A stretch of 64,000 bases of DNA from Gilvimarinus gilvus (GTDB lineage: Bacteria > Pseudomonadota > Gammaproteobacteria > Pseudomonadales > Cellvibrionaceae). The DNA lies in contig NZ_JAULRU010000617.1 of the NCBI RefSeq assembly GCF_030518155.1, positions 124,001 through 188,000 on the forward strand, written 5' to 3'. Of the stretch, positions 28,540-37,202 are shown piece after piece; the stretch's first letter is position 1; the number at the start of each line of letters is the position of its first letter. The position numbers and the translations under genes were made by a program. Under the pieces are notes generated by a model that did no database searches, was not told where the DNA came from, and saw only the letters and a list, made by a program, of their open reading frames with translations.

Positions 28540-31500
28540 ATGATAAAAATCACTAAAACCGTCGTTTTTTCTTGTACGTTACTCTGCTCGGCATACAGTC
28601 TAGCAATTACCAGCTCGCAAGCCGAAGACTCGATTGAGGACATCGTCAATCAGATTAAGCTTCTTGAAAAAGAGAGAGACCCCAAGTGCTATGCCACGGC
28701 GTCCAGACTAGAAGACTTCATGTTCGGAACACCGCTATCGAACGAGGCGCGCTTTAGCAAAAACTTGCTACAGAAGCAATTTGCACAGTCAATTTGGGAA
28801 AAGGCTAGCGTTAAAGCGAAACAAAATGGGCAGTCATCGGTAACACTCGAAACGTTAAACCAGGCATTGGCCGGCTCGATGCGCTATCAACAGGGAAAGG
28901 ACGACCACTGGCAAGTAACCTACTCCGACGGCAAGCAAATCAACATCAACAATGTGGATAAACGCCAATACTCCACTATTGCCTATGCTTTGCGAGCCAT
29001 ATTAGCGGTGCAGCAAGAATCGCTGTTTGATCTTAACTCAAACCTGCTACCCATCGACCAAGAAGTCATCGGCAAACTTAAGGAAGCCCTAGACCTTCAC
29101 AGCCTGGCGGTATTAAAGATCTCTGACGAAAAAGCCAGAAGAAGCGACAAACACGAGATTAGCGTTGACAACTTGGTTTCCGTATGGACAGAACTTTTAG
29201 GACCGCAAAAATCGGAAGCACAGAAAAAAGGAAATCCCCTCCCCGCAAAAACAGCCGAGCCCCAGGCTGCAGACCTGTCTCTGATCAAAAAGATCATAAA
29301 GCAAAAAGTCGATTCATACGAAGTTTACAACAACATCTCACAGCAACTTTTCATAAGAAACTTACAAGTGTATTTCGCACGAGTCAGCTGGCCGAAAGAC
29401 CCCGAAGAAGCGAAACAATTTCAAACTCTTTACACTGAAACGCTAATACAGTTTGCAAGCGACTTTTATCTAGAATCCGAAAAAATTGCGCTCGCAAGAG
29501 GGCACTCAACGATCCAGGAGAAAGACGTTCAGTCCTTGGTGGATGTATTTATCCCCCACCAAATTGATGAGTATGAAGACGCATTATTTTTCCCTAAACT
29601 CGGCAAAAGCGATCAAGTAGCCATAGAATCTTACGATATGGATTCTTTTCGCGATGGCGGGCTACACTGGCGCTACCTGGAGTTTGCCATCAACTCTCCC
29701 GACTTTAATGCAAAGCTTCAGCCGGACCCGTTTGCACTGGAGCTCATTACGGAAAACATCGCTCAGTTCGGCGTCTTGTCGTTGCGAACGGCAGGAGATA
29801 TAGCAAAATCACAGAATCAAGAAAGGATATCGTCCGCCGCATTTGTTTCTGGGCTTAAATCCATTCAAGCCAAAGTAAATCGCCACGCGAGCATTAAGAG
29901 TGTCGACGACAAAGAGAATAAAATCGTCTCTTCTGGAGCCGACGCCGCCCCTCAGTCGAGCACAACATTCTTTACCGATATTTCGTCTGCGACTGGCATT
30001 GACTTTATGCATCGAACTTCGGACTGGCTAAACCGTCAACTTAGGAGCTATCTGGATAAAGGAGAAGGCGTAGGTGTCATCACAATCCCTCCGGCATTTG
30101 GCGGCAGCGGGGTCGCGGCTGAGGACATTAATAACGACGGTTATGACGACATTCTGATCCTTGGCGGCCTGGGCAACAAGCTCTATCTCAATAAAAACGG
30201 AGAGAAGTTTGTCGACATCACCGAGTCTTCCGGACTGGGCTGGAAACGAGAGACTGACAACACACCCGGCGAGCCTCGGCAACCCATTATTGCCGACCTC
30301 GACAACGACGGCCTGCAGGACATTGTTATCACTTATGTCGAAGATTCTCACCGAGCCTATAAGAATTTGGGCAACGGACAATTTGAGGATGTTACCGATA
30401 TAGCCAATCTAGGCGGCACCAATTTGGTTGGCGGACCAGCAACGGTAGCTGACTTTGACAATGACGGGCTATTAGATATTTATATCACCTATTTTGGTCA
30501 CTACACAAAAGGTGTCCTGCCCACACTTAAAAGAAGAAACGACAACGGGTTACCCAATCAGCTATTCAAAAATATGGGCGGATTCAAGTTTAAAAACATC
30601 ACCAAAGGTAGTGGAACCGCAAACACCGGATGGGGGCAAGCCGTAGCGCATACAGACCTTGACGGGGACGGACTGCAGGATTTAATTGTTGGCAACGACT
30701 TTGGTGTGAACGCGTACTTGAAAAATATGGGCAACAACCAGTTCAAGAATATCTCCAAAGAGCTGGGAACGGACAAGCCGTCTTACACCATGAACATTGG
30801 CATAGCAGACCTCAATCAAGACTTACGGCCCGACATATATATTTCAAATATTGTCACCATGAATAAAGATGAAAAGTATGTCTTGCCCAACGAAGACACC
30901 ACCATGAAGTTCAATGCGGAGAAATTAGCGAACATGAGAGTTGTCGAAGCTAACGATCTTTTCTTGTCAAGGCCTGGCACTTCACCTTCTTACGAGCTAA
31001 GTGATGCCGTGGGAAGAGGCTATTCGTCTACGGGGTGGTCCTGGGACGCTGACTTCTTTGATTTCGACAATGATGGAGATAACGATCTATATGTCACCAA
31101 CGGCATGAATGAATTTAATATATACAGCAGTGCAAACCCATACTATACCGACCCTCATTCTAATGAGGCCAAAAATGTCTACATGCCTGTCGCGACAAAA
31201 GAGTCCAATGTCTTTTTTGTTAATCAAAACGGAAAGCTTAACAACCGATCAAAAGAGTCGGGGATGGACCTAGTCGGTAATTCAAGAAGTGCAGCGTATC
31301 TGGACTTTGACAATGATGGCGACCTGGATGTGATTCTGAACAACTACCACGAAAAAGCATACTTCTACAGGAACGAACTGGAAGGCTCAGAAAACAGCTC
31401 CAATTGGGTAAAAGTTAAGCTTATTGGGGACCCGACTAAAGGAGTTTCGCGAGACGCCATTGGTGCACGAATAGTGCTTCACACCTCTGCCGGCGATAAA

Positions 31501-31674
31501 ATCTGGAGAGAAGTCCACAGCACAATTGGCTATATGTCCGCTCACCCTAAAGAGCAACATATTGGCCTGGGCGATCAGAAAATAGATAAAGTAAACGTCA
31601 TCTGGCCCAATGGGGACACAACCACCATTGACACACTGACATTAAACCACTCCCATGTAATCGAGCAGAAGTGA
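28540..31674 (+). CDS. Exported CRTAC1-like protein: FG-GAP propeller and ASPIC/UnbV domain
   Basis: This 1044-residue protein has a signal peptide (about residues 8-29). The first ~450 residues are helical and unfamiliar, containing three similar helix-turn-helix pieces (ASVKAKQNGQSSVTLETLNQ; SEKIALARGHSTIQEKDVQS; AGDIAKSQNQERISSAAFVS). Residues about 480-950 hold seven FG-GAP/VCBS-type blades with calcium-loop motifs such as DINNDGYDD, DLDNDGLQD, DFDNDGLLD, DLDGDGLQD, DFDNDGDND and DFDNDGDLD, so a seven-bladed propeller is likely. The end (DAIGARIVLHTSAGDKIWRE through VNVIWPNGDTTTIDTL) is an ASPIC/UnbV domain. The next gene starts four bases after the stop, so they form an operon. Function unknown. 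Confidence 0.85.
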   Translation: MIKITKTVVFSCTLLCSAYSLAITSSQAEDSIEDIVNQIKLLEKERDPKCYATASRLEDFMFGTPLSNEARFSKNLLQKQFAQSIWEKASVKAKQNGQSSVTLETLNQALAGSMRYQQGKDDHWQVTYSDGKQININNVDKRQYSTIAYALRAILAVQQESLFDLNSNLLPIDQEVIGKLKEALDLHSLAVLKISDEKARRSDKHEISVDNLVSVWTELLGPQKSEAQKKGNPLPAKTAEPQAADLSLIKKIIKQKVDSYEVYNNISQQLFIRNLQVYFARVSWPKDPEEAKQFQTLYTETLIQFASDFYLESEKIALARGHSTIQEKDVQSLVDVFIPHQIDEYEDALFFPKLGKSDQVAIESYDMDSFRDGGLHWRYLEFAINSPDFNAKLQPDPFALELITENIAQFGVLSLRTAGDIAKSQNQERISSAAFVSGLKSIQAKVNRHASIKSVDDKENKIVSSGADAAPQSSTTFFTDISSATGIDFMHRTSDWLNRQLRSYLDKGEGVGVITIPPAFGGSGVAAEDINNDGYDDILILGGLGNKLYLNKNGEKFVDITESSGLGWKRETDNTPGEPRQPIIADLDNDGLQDIVITYVEDSHRAYKNLGNGQFEDVTDIANLGGTNLVGGPATVADFDNDGLLDIYITYFGHYTKGVLPTLKRRNDNGLPNQLFKNMGGFKFKNITKGSGTANTGWGQAVAHTDLDGDGLQDLIVGNDFGVNAYLKNMGNNQFKNISKELGTDKPSYTMNIGIADLNQDLRPDIYISNIVTMNKDEKYVLPNEDTTMKFNAEKLANMRVVEANDLFLSRPGTSPSYELSDAVGRGYSSTGWSWDADFFDFDNDGDNDLYVTNGMNEFNIYSSANPYYTDPHSNEAKNVYMPVATKESNVFFVNQNGKLNNRSKESGMDLVGNSRSAAYLDFDNDGDLDVILNNYHEKAYFYRNELEGSENSSNWVKVKLIGDPTKGVSRDAIGARIVLHTSAGDKIWREVHSTIGYMSAHPKEQHIGLGDQKIDKVNVIWPNGDTTTIDTLTLNHSHVIEQK

Positions 31675-31678
31675 TTTA

Positions 31679-33970
31679 ATGCCGATATCAAAAGCCATGA
31701 AGTTGGCTGGTTTATTTATCTTCGTTATCTGCATCAGTTTTCAAGTGAACGCTGATGCAGTGTTTAAGCGCCCCCCAAGCCTGCCGGAACGAGAGAAAAC
31801 TCAGTTTGACCAATGGAATAAAGCCGCAAAGCGAAAAAACGAGGATAAAGTTTTCTCCAAAGCAGAGGGAAAGTACTTAAACGCTTTGGTTAACAGCAGC
31901 TCCCCTTATTTGCGCCAACACGCCAAGAACCCCGTGAACTGGAAGCCTTGGCGCAGCAAATATTTAGAGCAAGCTAAGGCTGAAAACAAGCTCATCTTTC
32001 TATCCATAGGCTACTCTACATGCCATTGGTGTCACACAATGGCAAAGGAGAGCTTTTCTGATGCCGAGGTAGCAAAGGCGGTCAATAGCTCTTATATCGC
32101 GATAAAAATCGACCGAGAGGAGCTACCACAAATTGACAGGTATTACGCCTCCTTGCTAGAGGCGGTCAAAGGCTCTGCTGGCTGGCCGATTACGGCCATC
32201 ATCAACAGCGAAGGCTTGCCAATCTACATTGACTCTTACCTACCAAAAGACAAGCTCATTAATTTACTGACTCGCGTGGACACCACCTGGAAAAACAACC
32301 CGGAATTTCTACTGGCAACAGCGAGAACCATCTCAGAATTAGTCGCGCCCCCTGAAACTGAAGGCGGCAATCACGCAGATATCGACACTGCCGAACTTTT
32401 AAACAGCTCAAAAAACAAGATCTTGACCGCACTGGACAGCGAGTTCGGAGGACTGAAGGGAGAAGTCAAATTCCCGCAGGAAACATTGCTACTGTATTTA
32501 CTCGATGAACTGCGAAGGAGCGCGGCCCCCGACCTGGAAAAACTCCTGTTAGTACAGCTCAACAACATGATGAACGGAGGCATTCGGGATCATGTAGACG
32601 GCGGCTTTCACCGATACTCTACAGACAAGGAATGGATCGTTCCCCACTACGAGAAAATGTTGTACAACCAAGCGCTGATGGCTCAGGTTTACCTGGAGGC
32701 CTGGCAAGTTTTGTACGATGAAGACTATCAGTTTATTGCGACGGAAACTCTGGATTTTGCCATTGAGCATCTCTATCAAGCAGGGGAAGGCTTCTATTCC
32801 GCTCTGGACGCGGACTTTAAAGGCGAAGAAGGGGGATTTTATTTGTGGGCAGAAGCGGACATCGAAGACGCTTTAGAAGTGGAAGGTATATCGTACTACT
32901 CCTTTAAACCTGCCGACAATAAATCGAACCGGAAAATGGGTGTTTTGAGTAAACCTGAATATCGGTCTCCTGAAATATCAAAAGCGCTCAACAAGTTATC
33001 CCAAAAACGTCATGCTCGTGGCGACTTACACAGAGACGACAAAGTAATTACAAGCTGGAACGGACTCATGATCCACTCTTTGGCAATGGCGTCACGAGAG
33101 CTCAACAGAGAAGACTATCTCAAGATAGCCCAAAGCGTTGGTGATGCACTATGGGTGTCCAGGTTCGACACGAAAACGGGAAAGCTGTTTAGGACATCAG
33201 ACACAAGCCAAGAGCTTTTCAGCCTCGAGGATTACGCCTATCTTAGCCGAGGTTATGTTGGGCTCTATGATGTTACACAAAACCCTAAATGGCTGGATCG
33301 AGCAAAAACTATATATTACTCTGCCAAAGCTTATTCTTCGCCACCGCAACTCACCAAAGCCACAGAGTTGGGGCCAAGCGCCTCGCCCAGCCTTGCGGAT
33401 GGCGAGTTGATGTCCCCTATTGTCATATTGCAGGAAGTAGAGCTTGCACTCAAAAACAGAACGCTTGACCCCAAGCTGTTCAAACCGAGCGTGAGCATTC
33501 TGAATCAGATTAAAAGTCGCGCTTCGGAATCAACAATCGGACACATCTCCTCCCTGACCCATCTGAATAACGGGCTGCATGGAAGCTCTGGGAATGTCCG
33601 ATATTTCGCCAATGGCATGGGCCGTTTTAGCATTGTTTGCGCGAAAAAAATAGACAATGCCTGCGCCTCGCTTGCGTTAGAGTTTACCCTGAATGACGGG
33701 TGGCATATAAACTCGAACACACCACTGCAAGACTACCTCAAGCCGACCATTGTAGAGTCCAGTTCTGTGTTGACTGTCGAATATCCTGAACCCATCACAC
33801 AAACGCTTGGTTTTCAAAGAGAGCCGTTAAGTCTTTTTGCAGGTGAATTTTCGATTGTAATTACTAAGAAGCCAAACGAAGAAACCCACAAGACGAAAGT
33901 TAACCTTCCTCTACAGGCGTGCAATGATGAAATATGCCTGCTTCCGGAGAAAAGCGTTGTAATTTTTTAA
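31679..33970 (+). CDS. Exported YyaL/DUF255 thioredoxin-fold protein with C-terminal DsbD-alpha-like domain
   Basis: The 763-residue protein begins with a signal peptide (about residues 7-26). Next is the DUF255 thioredoxin domain (about 65-200): SSPYLRQHAKNPVNWKPW, then SIGYSTCHWCHTMAKESF with the CxxC at residues 115 and 118. An alpha-helical (alpha/alpha)6-like region with FPQETLLLYLLDE, GGIRDHVDGGFHRYSTDKEW and HYEKMLYNQA follows, the SSP411/YyaL type. The last ~110 residues (ALEFTLNDGWHINSNTPLQD to ACNDEICLLPEKS) resemble the DsbD N-terminal domain with its CX4C pair. Typical YyaL proteins lack a signal peptide and this domain. Predicted periplasmic redox partner of the preceding CRTAC1-like protein. 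Confidence 0.82.
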   Translation: MPISKAMKLAGLFIFVICISFQVNADAVFKRPPSLPEREKTQFDQWNKAAKRKNEDKVFSKAEGKYLNALVNSSSPYLRQHAKNPVNWKPWRSKYLEQAKAENKLIFLSIGYSTCHWCHTMAKESFSDAEVAKAVNSSYIAIKIDREELPQIDRYYASLLEAVKGSAGWPITAIINSEGLPIYIDSYLPKDKLINLLTRVDTTWKNNPEFLLATARTISELVAPPETEGGNHADIDTAELLNSSKNKILTALDSEFGGLKGEVKFPQETLLLYLLDELRRSAAPDLEKLLLVQLNNMMNGGIRDHVDGGFHRYSTDKEWIVPHYEKMLYNQALMAQVYLEAWQVLYDEDYQFIATETLDFAIEHLYQAGEGFYSALDADFKGEEGGFYLWAEADIEDALEVEGISYYSFKPADNKSNRKMGVLSKPEYRSPEISKALNKLSQKRHARGDLHRDDKVITSWNGLMIHSLAMASRELNREDYLKIAQSVGDALWVSRFDTKTGKLFRTSDTSQELFSLEDYAYLSRGYVGLYDVTQNPKWLDRAKTIYYSAKAYSSPPQLTKATELGPSASPSLADGELMSPIVILQEVELALKNRTLDPKLFKPSVSILNQIKSRASESTIGHISSLTHLNNGLHGSSGNVRYFANGMGRFSIVCAKKIDNACASLALEFTLNDGWHINSNTPLQDYLKPTIVESSSVLTVEYPEPITQTLGFQREPLSLFAGEFSIVITKKPNEETHKTKVNLPLQACNDEICLLPEKSVVIF

Positions 33971-34138
33971 GACCGTTCAACTCAAAATTTGAGCTTCTTT
34001 ATTCCAAACCCTCACATTAGCAGAGCTGCTGGCCGGTCTTGTCGACTGTTTCTTTGCCATACGGGTTTACCGCTTGAATTTGGGCAAGCTGGCACCTAAA
34101 ATTGCAAGGTTGTTAACAAAAAAATTAGCGAGATAGTG

Positions 34139-34594
34139 ATGGATCAGACGTTCGCATCAAAATGCCTTTTCGGCTTGGGCATACTGTCAGTGATACTAGC
34201 CGCGCCGTTGGTAATCGCTGAAACCGACGATTCCAGCCAGCCAGATGCCGAGGCAGACACCTACCAAGGTGGCTGGACCGCTTGGCTCGACCCGAACACT
34301 GGCGAGCTGTCGAAAGAACCACCGCCTAAAGGTGTAGCCTTGCCGGTCGACAATAATGCGTTGCGCAGTTTCAGCACCTCCGATGTTGGCATAGTCCCCG
34401 AGACTTTGCCTAACGGGACGGTTGTAGTTGATTTACAGGGGCGCTTCCAGCAGGGCACGATGGCGACCATCGACAAAGACGGCAATGTAAAGACGCAAAG
34501 AATTGGGGGGGAAATGTTCTTAAGCCCCGATGGCCCTGAAATCAGTCGCCGAATGCTTAGTGACCACACATCACCAGAGGAAGATGCGCCATGA
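34139..34594 (+). CDS. Small secreted protein of unknown function
   Basis: An ATG at 34139, immediately after an in-frame GTG at 34136, gives 151 residues. A signal peptide covers about residues 8-28 (LFGLGILSVILAAPLVIA). The mature part has GGWTAWLDPNTGELSKEPPP, VDNNALRSFSTSD and TVVVDLQGRFQQGTMATIDK, which look like one or two small beta modules. No catalytic motif is evident. It overlaps the following metalloprotease gene at ATGA, so the two are translationally coupled. A chaperone, inhibitor or propeptide-like role for the protease is a reasonable guess, not shown by the sequence. Confidence 0.75.
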   Translation: MDQTFASKCLFGLGILSVILAAPLVIAETDDSSQPDAEADTYQGGWTAWLDPNTGELSKEPPPKGVALPVDNNALRSFSTSDVGIVPETLPNGTVVVDLQGRFQQGTMATIDKDGNVKTQRIGGEMFLSPDGPEISRRMLSDHTSPEEDAP

Positions 34595-35790
34595 TGCTCC
34601 GACGCACTCTTCTTTGTGCAATAATTTCACTGTGGAGCGCAGGCACACTGGCCGATGCTGTATTGACGCCAGTGTATGGCGACGGGGCTCTTGTAGGCTT
34701 CAACTCCATCGACCCACCCCATGCAGCCTCCAGTGACGATGGCAATCCAGGGGCTACCCTTGGCGAACAAAGACGCTGGGCTTTTGAGCGGGCGCTAGAG
34801 TTTTGGGAGCGCAGGTTAGACAGCAATGTAGTCATTGAAGTGGCGGCTCAAATGACTGACAAAGCGTGTGATGAATTCAGCGCCATACTGGGCTCGGCCG
34901 GCCCCCGGTCGGTAAGTCGTGACTGGGCAGCCGGACCGGGCGGAAGCGCCCCTTCAGAAGCGAACACTTGGTACTCCATCGCGTTGGCCAACAGAATTGC
35001 CAATGAGGACCTTATCCCTGGGACCCCTGATATCACTTCGGAGTTCAATAAAAAAATCGATGAAAGCACGAGCTGCCTGGGATCAAACACATGGTATTAC
35101 GCCCTGGGTGAGGCACCGCCCGGAACCACTAGCTTCTTTGCCACCGCATTGCATGAGATTGGCCACGGCATTGGTGTGCTGACTTTTGTTGACAAGGCCA
35201 GCGGCGCGCGTTTTTCCGATAGGGATGATATATACATGAAGTTTCTGGAGGATCACAGCACCGGCAAGCTGTGGTCCGAGATGAACGATACCGAGCGCAT
35301 GAATTCGGCCATTGACACCTCAGACTTACACTGGGTAGGCGCCAATGTGACGGCGGCTCTCGGCTCGTTGACGGGCGGCGTCTCCGGCGGCCACGCCCAA
35401 ATGTACGCCCCGGACCCGGTGCAGGGAGGCTCTTCGGTTTCCCACTGGGACACGGCCATTCAAACCGCCGACGGCAACCACGAGTTGATGGAGCCCAGCG
35501 CCACCGGCTCCGAGAAGCTCCTGCTCACCGGCGAGATGCTACAGGATATGGGCTGGAATGACGTTGTGGCCAATAACTGTACCTTCGCGTCCTCGCGCCA
35601 AACACTGTCTTCTATCTATACCGGCACCAATGAACACGAAGCCTGCATAAGCGTCACTTACGATGGCGCGGTAATAATCTCCGGCGACACCAGCGCTACC
35701 GCCGGCAGAGAGGTGGTGCTGCAAAACGATTTTACGGTCGAACAAGGAGCCACGTTCTCGGTGGAGATCGACCCCGATATTGGCTTGTAA
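34591..35790 (+). CDS. Secreted zinc metalloprotease (HEIGH motif)
   Basis: The 399-residue protein has a signal peptide (about residues 5-22, ending GTLADA). It carries the zinc-binding helix TALHEIGHGIGVLTF (about residues 187-201), a metzincin-like HExxHxxG pattern, and a later SHWDTAIQ...HELMEPSATGSEKLLLTGEMLQDMGW segment resembling the Met-turn region of leishmanolysin-like or PA-domain-associated proteases. A C-terminal beta-rich tail (GAVIISGDTSATAGREVVLQ) follows the catalytic domain and resembles the tail of secreted Bacteroidetes-type proteins. The start overlaps the upstream small secreted gene by four bases. Substrate unknown. Confidence 0.82.
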   Translation: MMLRRTLLCAIISLWSAGTLADAVLTPVYGDGALVGFNSIDPPHAASSDDGNPGATLGEQRRWAFERALEFWERRLDSNVVIEVAAQMTDKACDEFSAILGSAGPRSVSRDWAAGPGGSAPSEANTWYSIALANRIANEDLIPGTPDITSEFNKKIDESTSCLGSNTWYYALGEAPPGTTSFFATALHEIGHGIGVLTFVDKASGARFSDRDDIYMKFLEDHSTGKLWSEMNDTERMNSAIDTSDLHWVGANVTAALGSLTGGVSGGHAQMYAPDPVQGGSSVSHWDTAIQTADGNHELMEPSATGSEKLLLTGEMLQDMGWNDVVANNCTFASSRQTLSSIYTGTNEHEACISVTYDGAVIISGDTSATAGREVVLQNDFTVEQGATFSVEIDPDIGL

Positions 35791-35924
35791 ATGGATGCGT
35801 GCCCGGGCATTTGAATTGCTCGGGCGCCAGAGATCGGCGACTGACCTTGCCACTGTTATTCAGGTTATTTTTAGGACATTTGCCGAACTTTCCCTCTAAC
35901 CGCCCAACACACTCTTTTCGCTGT

Positions 35925-36218
35925 ACAGCAATGATGCATGAGGGGGCTATCGCCGAGCAATTAAGAGCGAAGTGCGACGGAGGAAGCGACTCAAAGTCCA
36001 ACATAGTAGCCGCTTGTGTCACGTGCAACACGCGCCGACACCTACGTAAAAATCCGCCACCTCCGCCACCGTACAAACAACTGGTGCAAAAAAGGTTAAT
36101 GCTCGGAAGATGGCATACGTCATCCATTATTGAACTTATTAAACACCCAGTAGACACCAAAAATTTTCCGGACTTTGACGACAACAAAATGTACGCCAAA
36201 CTCTGCGCAATCGACTAG
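35925..36218 (+). pseudogene. HNH endonuclease remnant
   Basis: The frame running to the TAG at 36216-36218 encodes LRAKCDGGSDSKSNIVAACV followed by TCN, RRHLRKNP and YKQLVQKRLMLGRWH. This matches the C-terminal half of small HNH nucleases (DGG-x(4)-N-x-VAAC-xxCN-xx(R/K)). The first half of the metal site is degraded: EGAIAEQLRAKCDGG stands where an EHLIP/AR-like segment is expected. The 5' end has no ribosome site. Probably a remnant left by rearrangement. A short active form cannot be excluded. Confidence 0.5.
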
Positions 36219-36550
36219 GCCTTCTTTACAAATTCGCTTTTCAGCATCATATCGCCGCCCTTGGCGAGCTTGCAGTCGATATTGTGGTCGCCATCGGCAA
36301 TGCGCTTTATTGTCACCTTGGTGCCTACTTTAAGAACGTCAGAGGTGCCTTTTACCTTCAAATCCTTCGCCAGGGTCGCGGTATCACCCTCAACCAGCTT
36401 GTTACCATTAGAGTCGCGCACAAACGGCTCCTCATCAGCGCTGTCCTCGCCACTGGCAGACCACTCGTGAGCGCACTCTGGGCAAATGAGTAAAGCTTGG
36501 TCCTGATAGACAAACTCAGAGTTGCATTTGGGACAGGGGGGAAGTGACAT
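36215..36550 (-). CDS. PhnA/YjdM-like zinc-ribbon protein (intact copy 2)
   Basis: The 111-residue protein matches the PhnA/YjdM family, named from the phn region but not needed for phosphonate use. The N-terminal zinc ribbon is complete: CPKCNSE at residues 6-12 and CPECAHEW at about 24-31. The C-terminal SH3-like half ends GGDMMLKSEFVKKA. It is the intact sister of the decayed copy at 19308-19642, in the same orientation, with most differences silent. The stop overlaps the end of the HNH remnant by four bases on the opposite strand. Role unknown. Confidence 0.88.
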   Translation of the reverse strand: MSLPPCPKCNSEFVYQDQALLICPECAHEWSASGEDSADEEPFVRDSNGNKLVEGDTATLAKDLKVKGTSDVLKVGTKVTIKRIADGDHNIDCKLAKGGDMMLKSEFVKKA

Positions 36551-37202
36551 ATAGGGATCTCAGAACAGGGAAATGTAAGGTGTAAAGGGGTATTATCTCG
36601 GGCGAGTGTACACATAGCAAATAAACCATCAATCCCGTGAAGCTCTGATAATATTGTGCCGCAATACGCTGGCCAAACCTTCAGCATGCAACATTACCCA
36701 CTAGCGCCAAACTCAACCCGAGGTATTACCGCAATCGGGTCAGCGGCTCCGGCTCTTCATTTCCAGACTGGCGCTCCAGAGACGTGTTGAGCGATAGGAA
36801 CTCACCCTCCAGACCACAAACATTCCACCAGGAAGCAAAAGAGTAGCACGAACAAAGTGTCAATTTTAGACACAACCGCCCCAGCGTTAAGTCCCAGTCA
36901 GGACTGTAGCGTAAGAAAGTGCCATAAAGGGCCAATGTCCGTACCCCTCCAACACGGCCTATCGCTGTTCAGGGTATATCAACAGCAGGCTGTGGCCTCA
37001 GACGCATAAATGCGCTGAAGCATAAAAGTATTTATACTACCCCCCTTCGGCACGACTCGCGCGCCACAGCACAGTGGTCCGAGAGCGGTAAACACAGCCA
37101 AACAGACACCGCACGAAGGCTTACATTGGGGTTAGTGAGCGCTATTCACCTAAATAAGTGAGCCTACATCCTGTAAGTGCTACAAAAACGAGAAGGTACT
37201 TA
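36551..37202. other. Intergenic region, 652 bases
   Basis: This gap separates the secreted-protein stretch from the glycan region. Short frames are present but lack ribosome sites and protein-like composition. GAGAAGGT, seven bases before the ATG at 37203, is the only clear signal. No JUMPstart or ops element is recognised. Confidence 0.4.

Noticed and set aside
36726-36935. A 69-residue minus-strand frame
   Set aside because: It has an unnatural composition and no ribosome site.
37040-37160. A possible JUMPstart/ops element (GAGCGGTAAAC) before the glycan region
   Set aside because: It does not match the ops core well enough and no further JUMPstart sequence is seen.
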